The notes beneath the pieces are model-generated. The model was not told the origin of the DNA, made no database searches, and saw only the letters and a list, made by a program, of their open reading frames with translations. Of a DNA stretch of 64,000 nucleotides, positions 1 to 9,513 are shown one piece after another. The stretch covers positions 62,001 through 126,000 of the forward strand of contig JAWKYB010000011.1 in the NCBI GenBank assembly GCA_041396705.1. Reading direction: 5' to 3'. This stretch comes from Alphaproteobacteria bacterium (GTDB lineage: Bacteria > Pseudomonadota > Alphaproteobacteria > CALKHQ01). How positions within the stretch are numbered: the first letter of the stretch is position 1; every line of letters starts with the position of its first letter. Both the position numbers and the translations under genes were made by a program.

Positions 1-579
1 CGCGCGCTCAGCCTGTACGGCGCGCCGGTCGGCCTGATCGGCTACGGCAACCTGGGCCGCGCGCTGGTGCCGCTGCTGCGCCCGTTCGGCCCGGCGATCC
101 GCGTGCACGACCCGTGGCTGTCCGACGGCTACCTGGCCGCCCAGGGGGTGGCGCCGGCATCGCTGGACGACGTGCTGCGGCTTTCGCGCGTGCTGTTCGT
201 CCTGGCCGGCGTCACGGTCGACAACGAGGGCTTCCTCGACCGCGCCAAGCTGGCGACGATCCCGGCGGACACCTGCGTGGTGCTGGCCAGCCGGGCGGAA
301 GTGGTCGATTTCGACGCGCTGGTCGCGATGGCCGGCGACGGCCGTTTCCGCGCGGCGATCGACGTGTTCCCGCAGGAGCCGGCGCCGGCCGACGCGCCGG
401 TGCGGGCGGTCGGCGGCGACACCATCCTGTCCGCCCACCGCGCCGGCGGCATCGCCGACAGCTATGCCCGCATCCGCGCGATGATGGTCGACGACGTCGC
501 GCAGATCCTGGCCGGCCATCCGCCGCAGCGGCTGCAGCGGGCGGAGCCGGCCCAGGCCGCCGCCATGCGCAGCCGCTGA
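1..579 (+). CDS. D-isomer-specific 2-hydroxyacid dehydrogenase, C-terminal part (5' end outside window)
   Basis: The reading frame is open from base 1, so about 192 C-terminal codons are present and the start lies upstream. A Rossmann nucleotide-binding loop GYGNLG appears near residue 16. The catalytic triad of the family is visible in order: Arg in VLASRAEVVD, Glu in VFPQEPAP, and His in LSAHRAGG. Enzymes of this family interconvert 2-hydroxy acids and 2-oxo acids with NAD(P)H in the cytosol. The gene is followed after 19 bp by a sugar-type ABC ATPase and two Gfo/Idh/MocA oxidoreductases, so it probably belongs to a sugar-acid operon. The exact substrate cannot be read from the sequence. 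Confidence 0.88.
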   Translation, partial: RALSLYGAPVGLIGYGNLGRALVPLLRPFGPAIRVHDPWLSDGYLAAQGVAPASLDDVLRLSRVLFVLAGVTVDNEGFLDRAKLATIPADTCVVLASRAEVVDFDALVAMAGDGRFRAAIDVFPQEPAPADAPVRAVGGDTILSAHRAGGIADSYARIRAMMVDDVAQILAGHPPQRLQRAEPAQAAAMRSR

Positions 580-598
580 CGGGTACCGGGAGGGCGCG

Positions 599-1720
<1,122 letters not shown>

Positions 1721-1772
1721 TGTCCACCGCCGCCGGCGGCCGCCGTTTCGTCTCTCGCAGCAGGAATCCCTC

Positions 1773-2801
1773 ATGACGCTCACCGTCGCCGCCGTCGGCC
1801 TCGACCACCGCCACATCTATGGCCAGCTGCAGGGCATGCTCGACGTGGGCGCCGTGGCGAAGGGCTGGTGGACCGAAGGCGAGCCCGGGCCGCTGCCCGG
1901 CTTCGTCGAGCGCTTTCCCGACCTGCCCCGCGTCGCCGAGCGCCGCGCGCTGATCGAGGACCCGGATGTCGACCTGGTGCTGATCGCCGCCGTTCCGTCC
2001 GACCGGGCCGCGCTGGCGATCGAGGCGATGCGCGCCGGCAAGGACGTGATGGTCGACAAGCCGGGCTGCACCACGCTGGAGCAGCTCGACGCGCTGCGCA
2101 CAACGGCCGCCGAGACCGGCCGCATCTGGTCGGTCGACTTCTCCGAGCGGTTCGAGGTGCCTGCTGTCACCCGCGCCATCGAGCTGGTCCGCGCCGGCGC
2201 CATCGGCCGGGTGGTACAGACGGTCGGCCTGGGCCCGCATCGCCTGAACCGCGCGCTGAGGGCGCCGTGGTTCTTCGAGCGCGCGCGCTACGGCGGCATC
2301 CTGTGCGACATCGCCTCCCACCAGATCGACCAGTTTCTGGTGTTCGCCGGCGCCGACGACGCAGAGATCGTCACCAGCACGGTCGGCAACTTCGCCAATC
2401 CCGGCGATCCGGGGCTGGAGGACTTCGGCGAGATCCTGCTCCGCAGCGGCAGCGGCGCCGCCACCGCCCAGGGCTATATCCGCGTCGACTGGTACACGCC
2501 CGACGCCCTGCCGACCTGGGGCGACGGCCGGCTGACCGTGCTCGGCACCGAGGGCTATATCGAACTGCGCAAATATGTCGACGTCGCCGGCCGGCCGGGC
2601 ACCGACCACCTGTTCCTGGTCAACGGCACACGCTGCGAGCACATCGACTGCCGCGACGCGCCGCTGCCCTATTTCGCTGCGCTGGCCGCCGACGTGCGCG
2701 ACCGCACCGCCACGGCGATGACCCAGGACCATGCGTTCAAGGTGACCGAGCTGGCGCTGCGGGCACAGGCCGGGGCGACGCGGGTGGGCCATCTTGGCTG
2801 A
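1773..2801 (+). CDS. Gfo/Idh/MocA family NAD(P)-dependent oxidoreductase
   Basis: 342 aa. The N-terminal Rossmann fold begins VAAVGLDHRH, a degenerate version of the usual glycine loop. The family EKP motif appears as DKPG near residue 96, carrying the conserved Lys, and the C-terminal half has the HQIDQF helix used for substrate binding. Such enzymes oxidise or reduce sugars, inositols and their derivatives. The ATG at 1773 is chosen because the fold starts right after it; the frame stays open further upstream, but that part is not protein-like. The gene overlaps the next oxidoreductase by 8 bp, which indicates one transcript and coupled translation. Confidence 0.85.
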   Translation: MTLTVAAVGLDHRHIYGQLQGMLDVGAVAKGWWTEGEPGPLPGFVERFPDLPRVAERRALIEDPDVDLVLIAAVPSDRAALAIEAMRAGKDVMVDKPGCTTLEQLDALRTTAAETGRIWSVDFSERFEVPAVTRAIELVRAGAIGRVVQTVGLGPHRLNRALRAPWFFERARYGGILCDIASHQIDQFLVFAGADDAEIVTSTVGNFANPGDPGLEDFGEILLRSGSGAATAQGYIRVDWYTPDALPTWGDGRLTVLGTEGYIELRKYVDVAGRPGTDHLFLVNGTRCEHIDCRDAPLPYFAALAADVRDRTATAMTQDHAFKVTELALRAQAGATRVGHLG

Positions 2802-3861
2802 GCCGCGCTGGCGCGTCGCCGTCGTCGGCGCCGGCATCGGCCGCGAGCACATCGCCGGCTTCCGGGAACTGCCGGGGCTGTTCCGTGTCGCCACGGTCTG
2901 CGACCTGAACACGGCACGGGCGGCCGAGGTGGCGGCGGCGGTTCCGGGCTGCGCGGTGACCGCGGACCTCGAGGCCGTGCTGGCCGACCCGGCCATCGAC
3001 ATCGTCGACATCTGCCTGCCGCCGCACCTGCATTTCGCCGCGGTCGGCCGCGTGCTGGACGCGGGCAAGCATGCGATCTGCGAGAAGCCGCTGGTCACCT
3101 CGCTGGCCGAGGCCGACGCGCTGATCGCCCGGGCCGGGGCCGCCGGCCGCCTGCTCGCCCCGGTGTTCCAGTACCGCTTCGGACCCGGCTTCCAGCGGCT
3201 GCGCCGCCTGATCGACGCCGGGCTGGCCGGACGGCCGCTGGTCGCGGCGCTGGAGACGCACTGGAACCGCGGGCCGGACTACTACGCGGTGCCGTGGCGC
3301 GGCACCTGGGCGGGCGAGCAGGGCGGCGCGGTGCTGGGCCACGCCATCCACATCCACGATCTGGTCTGCGCGGCCCTGGGCCCGGTGCGGCGGGTCGGCG
3401 CCTTCGTCGCCACCCGGGTCAATCCGATCGAGGTCGAGGACTGCGCCGCCCTGACCTTCGAGATGGAAAGCGGCGCGCTGGTGACATCGTCGGTCACGCT
3501 GGGGGCGGCCACCGACATGTCGCGGCTGCGCTTCTGCTTCGAACGGCTGACGGCGGAAAGCGACACCTCGCCCTATCACCCCGGCGGCGGCCGCTGGCGC
3601 TTCACCGCCCGCGCGCCGGCTGCGCAGGCCGCGGTCGACGCGGCGCTGGCGGCGGTCGCGGACGGGCCCGAGCGCTACGCCGGCCTGTTCGCCGAACTGG
3701 CGCGCGCCCTCGACGGTGCGCCGTCCGCGGCGGTGACCGCCGCCGACGCGCGCCGCTCGATCGAGCTGGTCACCGCGATCTATCACGCCGCGCGCACCGG
3801 CGCCGCCGCGACCCTGCCGATCGGGTCCGAGCATCCGCTGTATCGCGGCTGGAGTCCCTGA
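2794..3861 (+). CDS. Gfo/Idh/MocA family oxidoreductase (second copy)
   Basis: 355 aa starting at a TTG that overlaps the end of the preceding oxidoreductase, the only start that keeps the Rossmann strand VAVVGAGIGREH near the N-terminus. The EKPLV motif with the conserved Lys is near residue 98 and the HAIHIHDLV helix near residue 184. It is only distantly similar to its neighbour, so the pair is not a recent duplication. The two adjacent paralogues with a 2-hydroxyacid dehydrogenase and a sugar ABC ATPase suggest successive redox steps in catabolism of a carbohydrate or polyol. The substrate is unknown. Confidence 0.85.
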   Translation: MAEPRWRVAVVGAGIGREHIAGFRELPGLFRVATVCDLNTARAAEVAAAVPGCAVTADLEAVLADPAIDIVDICLPPHLHFAAVGRVLDAGKHAICEKPLVTSLAEADALIARAGAAGRLLAPVFQYRFGPGFQRLRRLIDAGLAGRPLVAALETHWNRGPDYYAVPWRGTWAGEQGGAVLGHAIHIHDLVCAALGPVRRVGAFVATRVNPIEVEDCAALTFEMESGALVTSSVTLGAATDMSRLRFCFERLTAESDTSPYHPGGGRWRFTARAPAAQAAVDAALAAVADGPERYAGLFAELARALDGAPSAAVTAADARRSIELVTAIYHAARTGAAATLPIGSEHPLYRGWSP

Positions 3862-4056
3862 CCGGCCCGTCGTCGCCATTGCGCGGCCCGCAGGGAAGCG
3901 GCAACGTGGCGGCTGCATCCGCTGCGACCCTGCTGCGCGACCGGGCGGCATCCCTTTGCCGTCGCGGAGACCGCGCCGCGCGGCCGCGCGCGGATCCGCT
4001 GCCGGCCCGACGGGCGCATGCGCGCCGGTGCGCCGGCGTGTTGGGAGGGTCTGCCG

Positions 4057-4422
4057 ATGCCGCCGAGCCTGCCACGCCTTGCCCCATTGTTCGCATTGCC
4101 GATCCTGGCCGCCTTCATCGGGCCCGCGCTGGCCGAGCCGACGACGCCGCGGCCGCCGGGCGGCAATCTCGGCACCTGCTATGTCGCGCCGAACTCGGAT
4201 TTCGGCTGCGAAGGCGCGATCTGCTGGTGCTGCCACACCGATGGCTGCTTCATCTGCAACCAGGACTTCGGCGAATGCGAGTGGGACCCCGGCCATGCGG
4301 TGCAGGCCGAAAATCCGGTCCGGGTCGCACCGACCCTGCAGCAGCTGCAGCAGTACCAGCTGACCACCACGCCGCAGCGTCGTACCGGGCAGCCGACCGC
4401 GAACGGTCCGGCGACGCGCTGA
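4057..4422 (+). CDS. Small secreted cysteine-rich protein, function unknown
   Basis: 121 aa. The ATG at 4057 has a GGGAGG ribosome site at 4043-4048 and is preferred over an upstream in-frame ATG at 4018. A typical signal peptide (hydrophobic stretch LAPLFALPILAAFIG, then ALA before EPTTP) is followed by a short Pro/Gly-rich linker. A 40-residue core holds eight cysteines, including C-W-C-C and C-F-I-C spacings. The C-terminus is Gln/Thr/Pro-rich and looks disordered. The cysteine pattern suggests disulfides or metal binding in the periplasm or outside the cell. I do not recognise a named family. It stands alone between the oxidoreductases and galE. Confidence 0.7.
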   Translation: MPPSLPRLAPLFALPILAAFIGPALAEPTTPRPPGGNLGTCYVAPNSDFGCEGAICWCCHTDGCFICNQDFGECEWDPGHAVQAENPVRVAPTLQQLQQYQLTTTPQRRTGQPTANGPATR

Positions 4423-4564
4423 CCCCGCGGCGCCGCACTTTCGCGACGCCCCGGCGGGTGCCCGCTGCTGGCGGCCGATTTCGGCTGCGCGTAAAGCTTT
4501 CCTTCGACAGCGACGCCCCAGAGTCGCGGCAACGGGCAGCACGGACCGAAGGAGCTCCGCGGCG

Positions 4565-5539
4565 ATGGCCAACATCCTGGTGACCGGCGGCGCCGGCTAT
4601 ATCGGCAGCGCGACCGCCAAGCGGCTGGCCGCGGCCGGCCACGCGGTCACGGTCTACGACAACCTGTCGACCGGCCACGCCGACCTGGTGCGCTTCGGCC
4701 CGCTGGTCGAGGCCGACATCCGCGACACCGCCCGGATGACCGCGGCCCTGGCCGGCGTCGACGGCGTCGTGCACTTCGCGGCCTCCGCCTATGTCGGCGA
4801 GTCGGTGACCGACCCCGGGCGCTATTACGACAACAACGTCGGCGGCACGCTGTCGCTGCTGAACGCCATGCGCGCGGCCGGCGTCGGCGCCCTGGTGGTG
4901 TCGTCGACCTGCGCCGTCTACGGCCAGCCGGAGCGGATGCCGATCCGCGAGGACGCGGCGAAAGCGCCGATCAACCCCTATGGCATGACCAAGCTGGTGA
5001 TGGAGCGGATGTGCGCCGATTTCGAGGCCGCGCACGGCATCCGCACGGTGGCGCTGCGCTATTTCAATGCGTGCGGCTGCGAGCCGGAGCTGGAAGTGGG
5101 CGAGCGCCACGACCCCGAGACCCACCTGATCCCGCGCATCCTGATGGCGGCCTGCGGCGAGATCCCCGCATTCCAGCTGTTCGGCGACGACTACCCCACC
5201 GCGGACGGCACTTGCGTGCGCGACTATGTCCACGTCTGGGACCTGGCGGAGGCCCACGCCCGCGCGCTCGAGCGGCTGCTCGCCGGCGGCCCGTCCGATG
5301 CGGTCAACCTCGGCACCGGCCGCGGCACCTCGGTGCGCGCGGTGCTCGACGCGGCCGCGCGCGCCACCGGGCGGGCCATACCGGTCGCGGTGCAGCCGCG
5401 CCGCCCCGGCGACCCGGCCGAACTGGTCGCCGACCCGGCGCACGCCCGCGCCGCGCTGGGCTTCGCGCCGGCGCTGTCGGACATGGACACCATCGTCGAC
5501 ACCGCCTGGCGCTGGCACCGCAAGCAGCGGGGGGGCTAA
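4565..5539 (+). CDS. galE: UDP-glucose 4-epimerase
   Basis: 324-aa extended short-chain dehydrogenase that interconverts UDP-glucose and UDP-galactose for sugar metabolism and surface polysaccharide. It has the NAD-binding TGGAGYIG loop at residues 7-14, the Asp-Asn-Leu after strand 2 (YDNLSTG), the SST serine/threonine near 118, and the catalytic Y-x-x-x-K in YGMTK near 140. FNACGCEPE and RDYVHVWDLA are GalE hallmarks. An AAGGAG ribosome site precedes the ATG. Its last 4 bp overlap the convergent AroE-like gene. It is the only nucleotide-sugar gene nearby, so its pathway partners are elsewhere. Confidence 0.92.
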   Translation: MANILVTGGAGYIGSATAKRLAAAGHAVTVYDNLSTGHADLVRFGPLVEADIRDTARMTAALAGVDGVVHFAASAYVGESVTDPGRYYDNNVGGTLSLLNAMRAAGVGALVVSSTCAVYGQPERMPIREDAAKAPINPYGMTKLVMERMCADFEAAHGIRTVALRYFNACGCEPELEVGERHDPETHLIPRILMAACGEIPAFQLFGDDYPTADGTCVRDYVHVWDLAEAHARALERLLAGGPSDAVNLGTGRGTSVRAVLDAAARATGRAIPVAVQPRRPGDPAELVADPAHARAALGFAPALSDMDTIVDTAWRWHRKQRGG

Positions 5540-6369
5540 GCCGCCAGCGCCGCCCGCAGCGCCGCCGGGTCGACCGGCCGGCCGGAGACCAGTGCCCCGG
5601 CGTCGACGCCCTGGCGGAAGAACAGCGCATAGCCCTCGATGACGCGCAGGCCCGCCGCCGCCGCATCCTGCAGGAACAGCGTGTCGCGCGGCGTGTAGAC
5701 CGCGTCGAACGCCCAGGCCGCGCCGGCCATGGCAGCCGGCGGCACCGGCGTGCCCGGATGGCCGTCCATGCCTACCGGGGTGCAGTTGACCAGGCCGGCC
5801 GCGCCGCGGGCAGCTTCGCCGACGGCCGCGCAGACGCGGACGGAGCCGCCGAAGCCGGCCCGGCCGAGCGCGTCGGCCAGGCCGCCGGCGCGGGCGGGGT
5901 CGCTGTCGACCAGGCGCACGTCGGCGACGCCGCAGCGCACCAGCGCGAAGGCGATCGCCCGCCCGACGCCGCCGCAGCCGACCATGCAGACCGGGCCCGG
6001 CACCGCCGGACCGAAGGCATCGCGCAGCACGCCGACGAAGCCGGAATGGTCGGTGTTGTGGCCGACCGGGCCGTCCGGCTCGAACAGCACGGTGTTGACC
6101 GCGCCGATCGCCGCCACCAGCGGGTCCGGAATCGCCACCCGCGCGGCCGCCGCCTCCTTGTAGGGATAGGTGACGTTGACGCCGCGATAGCGCTCGGCCC
6201 GGCAGCGGTCGAGCATGGCGTCGAGGTCGAGCCCGAGGGCCGACGGGACCAGCAGGTCGTAGCTGACCGAGAGCCCGCTGAGCGCGCCCGCCAGCCGATG
6301 CAGCCGCGGCGCGTTCGACAGCGCGATGTTGCCGCCGATCAGGCCCAGCTTCAGTGCCGCCGCCGCCAT
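5536..6369 (-). CDS. Shikimate/quinate dehydrogenase-like protein (AroE family)
   Basis: 277 aa, the usual AroE length. Conserved pieces are GVNVTYPYKE with the catalytic Lys near residue 70, GHNTDHSGF with the Asn and Asp of the active site, and the NADP-binding GCGGVGRAIA loop near 130. The N-terminal substrate-binding S-x-S motif reads as IALSNAPRLH: the first Ser is kept and the second is Ala, so the substrate may not be shikimate. It is the last gene of a TRAP transporter operon, 4 bp downstream of dctM, which argues for a catabolic role on an imported carboxylate rather than for housekeeping aromatic biosynthesis (inference). Confidence 0.85.
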   Translation of the reverse strand: MAAAALKLGLIGGNIALSNAPRLHRLAGALSGLSVSYDLLVPSALGLDLDAMLDRCRAERYRGVNVTYPYKEAAAARVAIPDPLVAAIGAVNTVLFEPDGPVGHNTDHSGFVGVLRDAFGPAVPGPVCMVGCGGVGRAIAFALVRCGVADVRLVDSDPARAGGLADALGRAGFGGSVRVCAAVGEAARGAAGLVNCTPVGMDGHPGTPVPPAAMAGAAWAFDAVYTPRDTLFLQDAAAAGLRVIEGYALFFRQGVDAGALVSGRPVDPAALRAALAA

Positions 6370-6373
6370 CGCC

Positions 6374-7696
6374 TCAGAACAGCAGCCGCGGCAGCGCCAG
6401 CGAGATCGAGGGAATCAGCACCAGCAGCGTGATGCGCACGATCTCGGACATGAAGAACGGCGTGACGCCCAGGAATGTCTTGCGCATCGGCACGTCGGGC
6501 GCCAGCGAGTTGATGATGAACACGTTGAGCCCGACCGGCGGCGTGATCAGGCCCAGCTCGACCACCACCAGGATGATCACCGCGAACCACAGCTTCTGCT
6601 CGTCGGGCGTAAGCCCGAAGTCGAGCCCCGCCATCACCGGCCAGAAGAACGGGATCGCCAGGATGATCATCGACAGGCTGTCGAGCAGGCAGCCGAGCAC
6701 CAGGAAGATGGCGATGATGATGACCAGCGTGCCGTAGGCGCCGAGCCCGCTGTTCTGCAGCGCCTCGGCGGCGGCCTGCGGCACGCCGGCGCGGGCCATG
6801 AAGATCTTCAGCAGCTCGGCGCCGAGCAGGATCAGCATGATCATGCCGGTTGTCTTCGCCGTCTCCAGCAGCGCGGCCAGCGTCTCCTTCCAGGCCAGCC
6901 GGCGCCGGGCGAAGCCGTAGGCGCCGACCAGGAACACGCCGATGGCCGCCGCCGGGGTCGGGTTGTAGATGCCGGCATAGATGCCGCCGATCACCACGGC
7001 GAAGATCACCAGCACCGGGATCACGGCCAGGGTGGCGGCGATGCGCTCCTGGGCGGAGACCGGCTGGCCCTTCGGCCCGGCCGCCGGGAACAGCCGCACC
7101 ACGATGGCGATGGTGATCACGAACAGGCCGACGGCCAGCAGGCCGGGGATCAGCGCGGCGGCGAACAGCGAGACGATGTTGGCCTCGACGATGATCGCAT
7201 AGACGATCAGCACCACCGACGGCGGGATCAGGATGCCGAGCGTGCCGCCGGCGGCGATGGTGCCGGTCGCCAGCGAGGGGGCGTAATTGTATCGCTTCAG
7301 CTCGGGCAGGGCGACCTGGCCCATGGTCGAGGCGGTGGCGGTCGACGAGCCGCAGACGGCACCGAAGCAGCCGCAGGCCATGATCGCGGCCATGGCGATG
7401 CCGCCGCGCATCCAGCCCATCCAGGCATTGGCGCCGCGGAACAGGTCGCGGCTCAGCCCGCAGCGTGCCGCCAGGCTGCCCATCAGGATGAACATCGGCA
7501 GCACCGACAGGTCGTAGATCGAGAACTGTGCGTAGGCCAGGTCCTTGAGCTGGTTCAGGATGATCGCCGGGCCCGACATGATCGCCGCGCCGACCGCGCC
7601 GACCAGGATCATGGCGTGGGCGATCGGCACGCGGATGCCGATCAGCAGCAGCAGGACGATCAGCCCGCCGACGCCGAGCGTCAGGTCACCCTGCAT
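6374..7696 (-). CDS. dctM: TRAP transporter large permease, DctM family
   Basis: 440-aa inner-membrane protein made of about a dozen hydrophobic helices. It carries the DctM signatures GSSTATASTMGQVALPEL near 115 and GTLGILIPPS near 150, and a C-terminal LITPPVGLNVF motif. It forms the ion-driven channel of a tripartite ATP-independent periplasmic transporter with the small permease and binding protein encoded immediately upstream on the same strand (3-bp gap to dctQ). The ATG is at 7694-7696. Substrate specificity is set by the binding protein and is not evident here. Confidence 0.93.
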   Translation of the reverse strand: MQGDLTLGVGGLIVLLLLIGIRVPIAHAMILVGAVGAAIMSGPAIILNQLKDLAYAQFSIYDLSVLPMFILMGSLAARCGLSRDLFRGANAWMGWMRGGIAMAAIMACGCFGAVCGSSTATASTMGQVALPELKRYNYAPSLATGTIAAGGTLGILIPPSVVLIVYAIIVEANIVSLFAAALIPGLLAVGLFVITIAIVVRLFPAAGPKGQPVSAQERIAATLAVIPVLVIFAVVIGGIYAGIYNPTPAAAIGVFLVGAYGFARRRLAWKETLAALLETAKTTGMIMLILLGAELLKIFMARAGVPQAAAEALQNSGLGAYGTLVIIIAIFLVLGCLLDSLSMIILAIPFFWPVMAGLDFGLTPDEQKLWFAVIILVVVELGLITPPVGLNVFIINSLAPDVPMRKTFLGVTPFFMSEIVRITLLVLIPSISLALPRLLF

Positions 7697-7699
7697 CGG

Positions 7700-8254
7700 C
7701 TATTCCATACCGATCGAGTGGGCCGGAACGCCGTGGTCCGGCGAGCGGATCGCGTCGACCGCCTCGCAGATGGAGATGACCGCGGCGCAGACCAGCAGCG
7801 CCAGCGACAGCAGCGCCGGCGGATAGGCGGTCCACAGCGGCAGCTTAAGCACCGCCGTCACCTCCTGGTACTTCACGTAGCCGAGCATGCCGTCGACCAT
7901 CTGCACGGCCAGCACGGCGGCGAAGGCGAGCGCGAAGATAGCGCCGAGCAGGGCGAGCACGGCCTTGCCGCGGGTGCCCATCCGCTCGGTGAAGATGTCG
8001 ACCGAGATGTTGGCGCCGGTCAGCTGGCAGTAGGGCAGGAAGGCGAACACCGCGACCGCGGTGAAGTGCTTGACCAGCTCATAGTCCGGCGCGAACGGCA
8101 GGTCGAAAGCCAGGTTCGACAGCGCGCTGGCCGCGGTCATCACCACCAGCGCGACCAGTACGAAGCCGCCGGCCAGCGCCCACCAGGCGATCAGGCGGCG
8201 CAGCACGCGGCCGAGCCGCGCGCGGCCGGATGCGGAACCGGCGCCGGCGGTCAT
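7700..8254 (-). CDS. dctQ: TRAP transporter small permease, DctQ family
   Basis: 184 aa with four hydrophobic helices, matching the DctQ topology. The segment after helix 2 contains GANISVDIF and the basic ERMGTRGKAV, typical for the family. The C-terminus holds a WTAYPPALL motif commonly seen in DctQ proteins. It pairs with the DctM encoded 3 bp downstream. The start at 8254 is the first ATG of the frame and lies 73 bp after the end of the binding-protein gene. It is encoded in the same operon as a ThDP enzyme and an AroE-like dehydrogenase. Confidence 0.88.
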   Translation of the reverse strand: MTAGAGSASGRARLGRVLRRLIAWWALAGGFVLVALVVMTAASALSNLAFDLPFAPDYELVKHFTAVAVFAFLPYCQLTGANISVDIFTERMGTRGKAVLALLGAIFALAFAAVLAVQMVDGMLGYVKYQEVTAVLKLPLWTAYPPALLSLALLVCAAVISICEAVDAIRSPDHGVPAHSIGME

Positions 8255-8327
8255 CGTCCGGGCCGCGCCGCAAGCGGGCCGGGGCGGCGCGCGACGGCAC
8301 CGCCCCGGTCATCTGCCGGACCTGCGG

Positions 8328-9368
8328 TCAACCGGCGCGTGCGGCAATGGCCGCCCTTGCCGCGTCGACCAGCGCGGCGCCGTCCATATCGCCATGCTCC
8401 TCGACCCAGCGGTCGACCACCGGCGCCAGGGCGGCGTTGAAGCCGTCCATCGCCTCCTGGGTCAGCACGATGTACTCGTTGCCGGCGTCGATCGCGACCT
8501 GCAGGCCGTGGTCGTCGGTGCCGCGCCAGATCGCCGCCACCTCGCGCAGCCAGTCCTCGCCCGAGTTGGCGTCGAACGCCGCCTGGATGTCGGCCGGCAG
8601 CGAGTCCCAGGTGTCCTTGTTCATCGAGACCTGGAAGGTGGTGGTGCCGAGCCGGGTCTTGTCCGGCCCCTCGATCTGGTACTGGGTCGCGTTCTGCAGC
8701 TGCAGCGCCGGGATGATCTCCCACGGGATCAGCGCGCCATCGACCGCGTTGGTGGTCAGCGCCTGCGGCAGGTCCGGCACCGGCATGGTCACCGGGGTCG
8801 CGCCCATCGCCTCCACCACCGCATTGCCGGTCGGGCCGGGCACGCGGATCTTCAGGCCGGCGAGGTCGCCGACCTCGTGCACCGGCTTGCTGGCCATGTG
8901 GATGGCCTGGCCGGCGTGGACGTGCAGGAAGCAGACATGGACGTCGGCGAAGTCCGGCGCCAGCCATGCATCGAACATGTCGGCCATCGCCAGGTTGGTC
9001 GCCGCGATGTCGTTGGTGTAGATGGTCGGCAGCTCGAACACCTCGGAGCGCGGGAACAGGCCCGGCGTGTAGCCGTTCACCGTCCAGACGATGTCGACGA
9101 CGCCGTCGACCGCCTGGCGGAACAGCTGCGGCGGGGCGCCCCCCAGCGACATCGCCGGGTAGATGTCGATCTTGACCCGGCCGCCGGTGGCGTCCTGGAT
9201 GCGCTCGGCCCAGGGCGTCAGCATCTGGGTATGGGCCGGCGAGTTCGGCCCGAGCAGGTGGTGCAGTTTCAGCGTGAATTCCGGTTCCTGCGCCCATGCG
9301 CCGCGGATCACGGCCGGTGCCGCGACGGCCGCCGCCGTGGTGCCCAGGAACGTCCGTCGATTGATCAT
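8328..9368 (-). CDS. dctP: TRAP transporter substrate-binding protein, DctP family
   Basis: 346-aa periplasmic protein. The N-terminus MINRRTFLGTTAAAVAAP has a twin-arginine export pattern (RRTFLG) followed by a hydrophobic stretch and a likely cleavage after AWA. The mature part shows DctP features: FTLKLHHLLGPNSP at the start, a central PGPTGNAVVEAMGATPV carrying the usual carboxylate-binding Arg region, and a Trp-rich hinge (IPWEIIPAL). It captures the ligand for the DctQM permease downstream. A GGGAGGA ribosome site precedes the ATG. The ligand is unknown; family members bind organic acids, most often mono- or dicarboxylates. Confidence 0.92.
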   Translation of the reverse strand: MINRRTFLGTTAAAVAAPAVIRGAWAQEPEFTLKLHHLLGPNSPAHTQMLTPWAERIQDATGGRVKIDIYPAMSLGGAPPQLFRQAVDGVVDIVWTVNGYTPGLFPRSEVFELPTIYTNDIAATNLAMADMFDAWLAPDFADVHVCFLHVHAGQAIHMASKPVHEVGDLAGLKIRVPGPTGNAVVEAMGATPVTMPVPDLPQALTTNAVDGALIPWEIIPALQLQNATQYQIEGPDKTRLGTTTFQVSMNKDTWDSLPADIQAAFDANSGEDWLREVAAIWRGTDDHGLQVAIDAGNEYIVLTQEAMDGFNAALAPVVDRWVEEHGDMDGAALVDAARAAIAARAG

Positions 9369-9513
9369 CGTCGTCCTCCCACATGAAGGATGCGTCCGCG
9401 GCGTGGCCGTGCCGCGCCGTCCCGCACCCGGTTTCGGTCGCGGCCGCCCGGGCGGGCCGCCGCGCCTTTTTGGGCGGCATCATAGGACGCCCCCAATTCG
9501 CGAACAAACGCCA

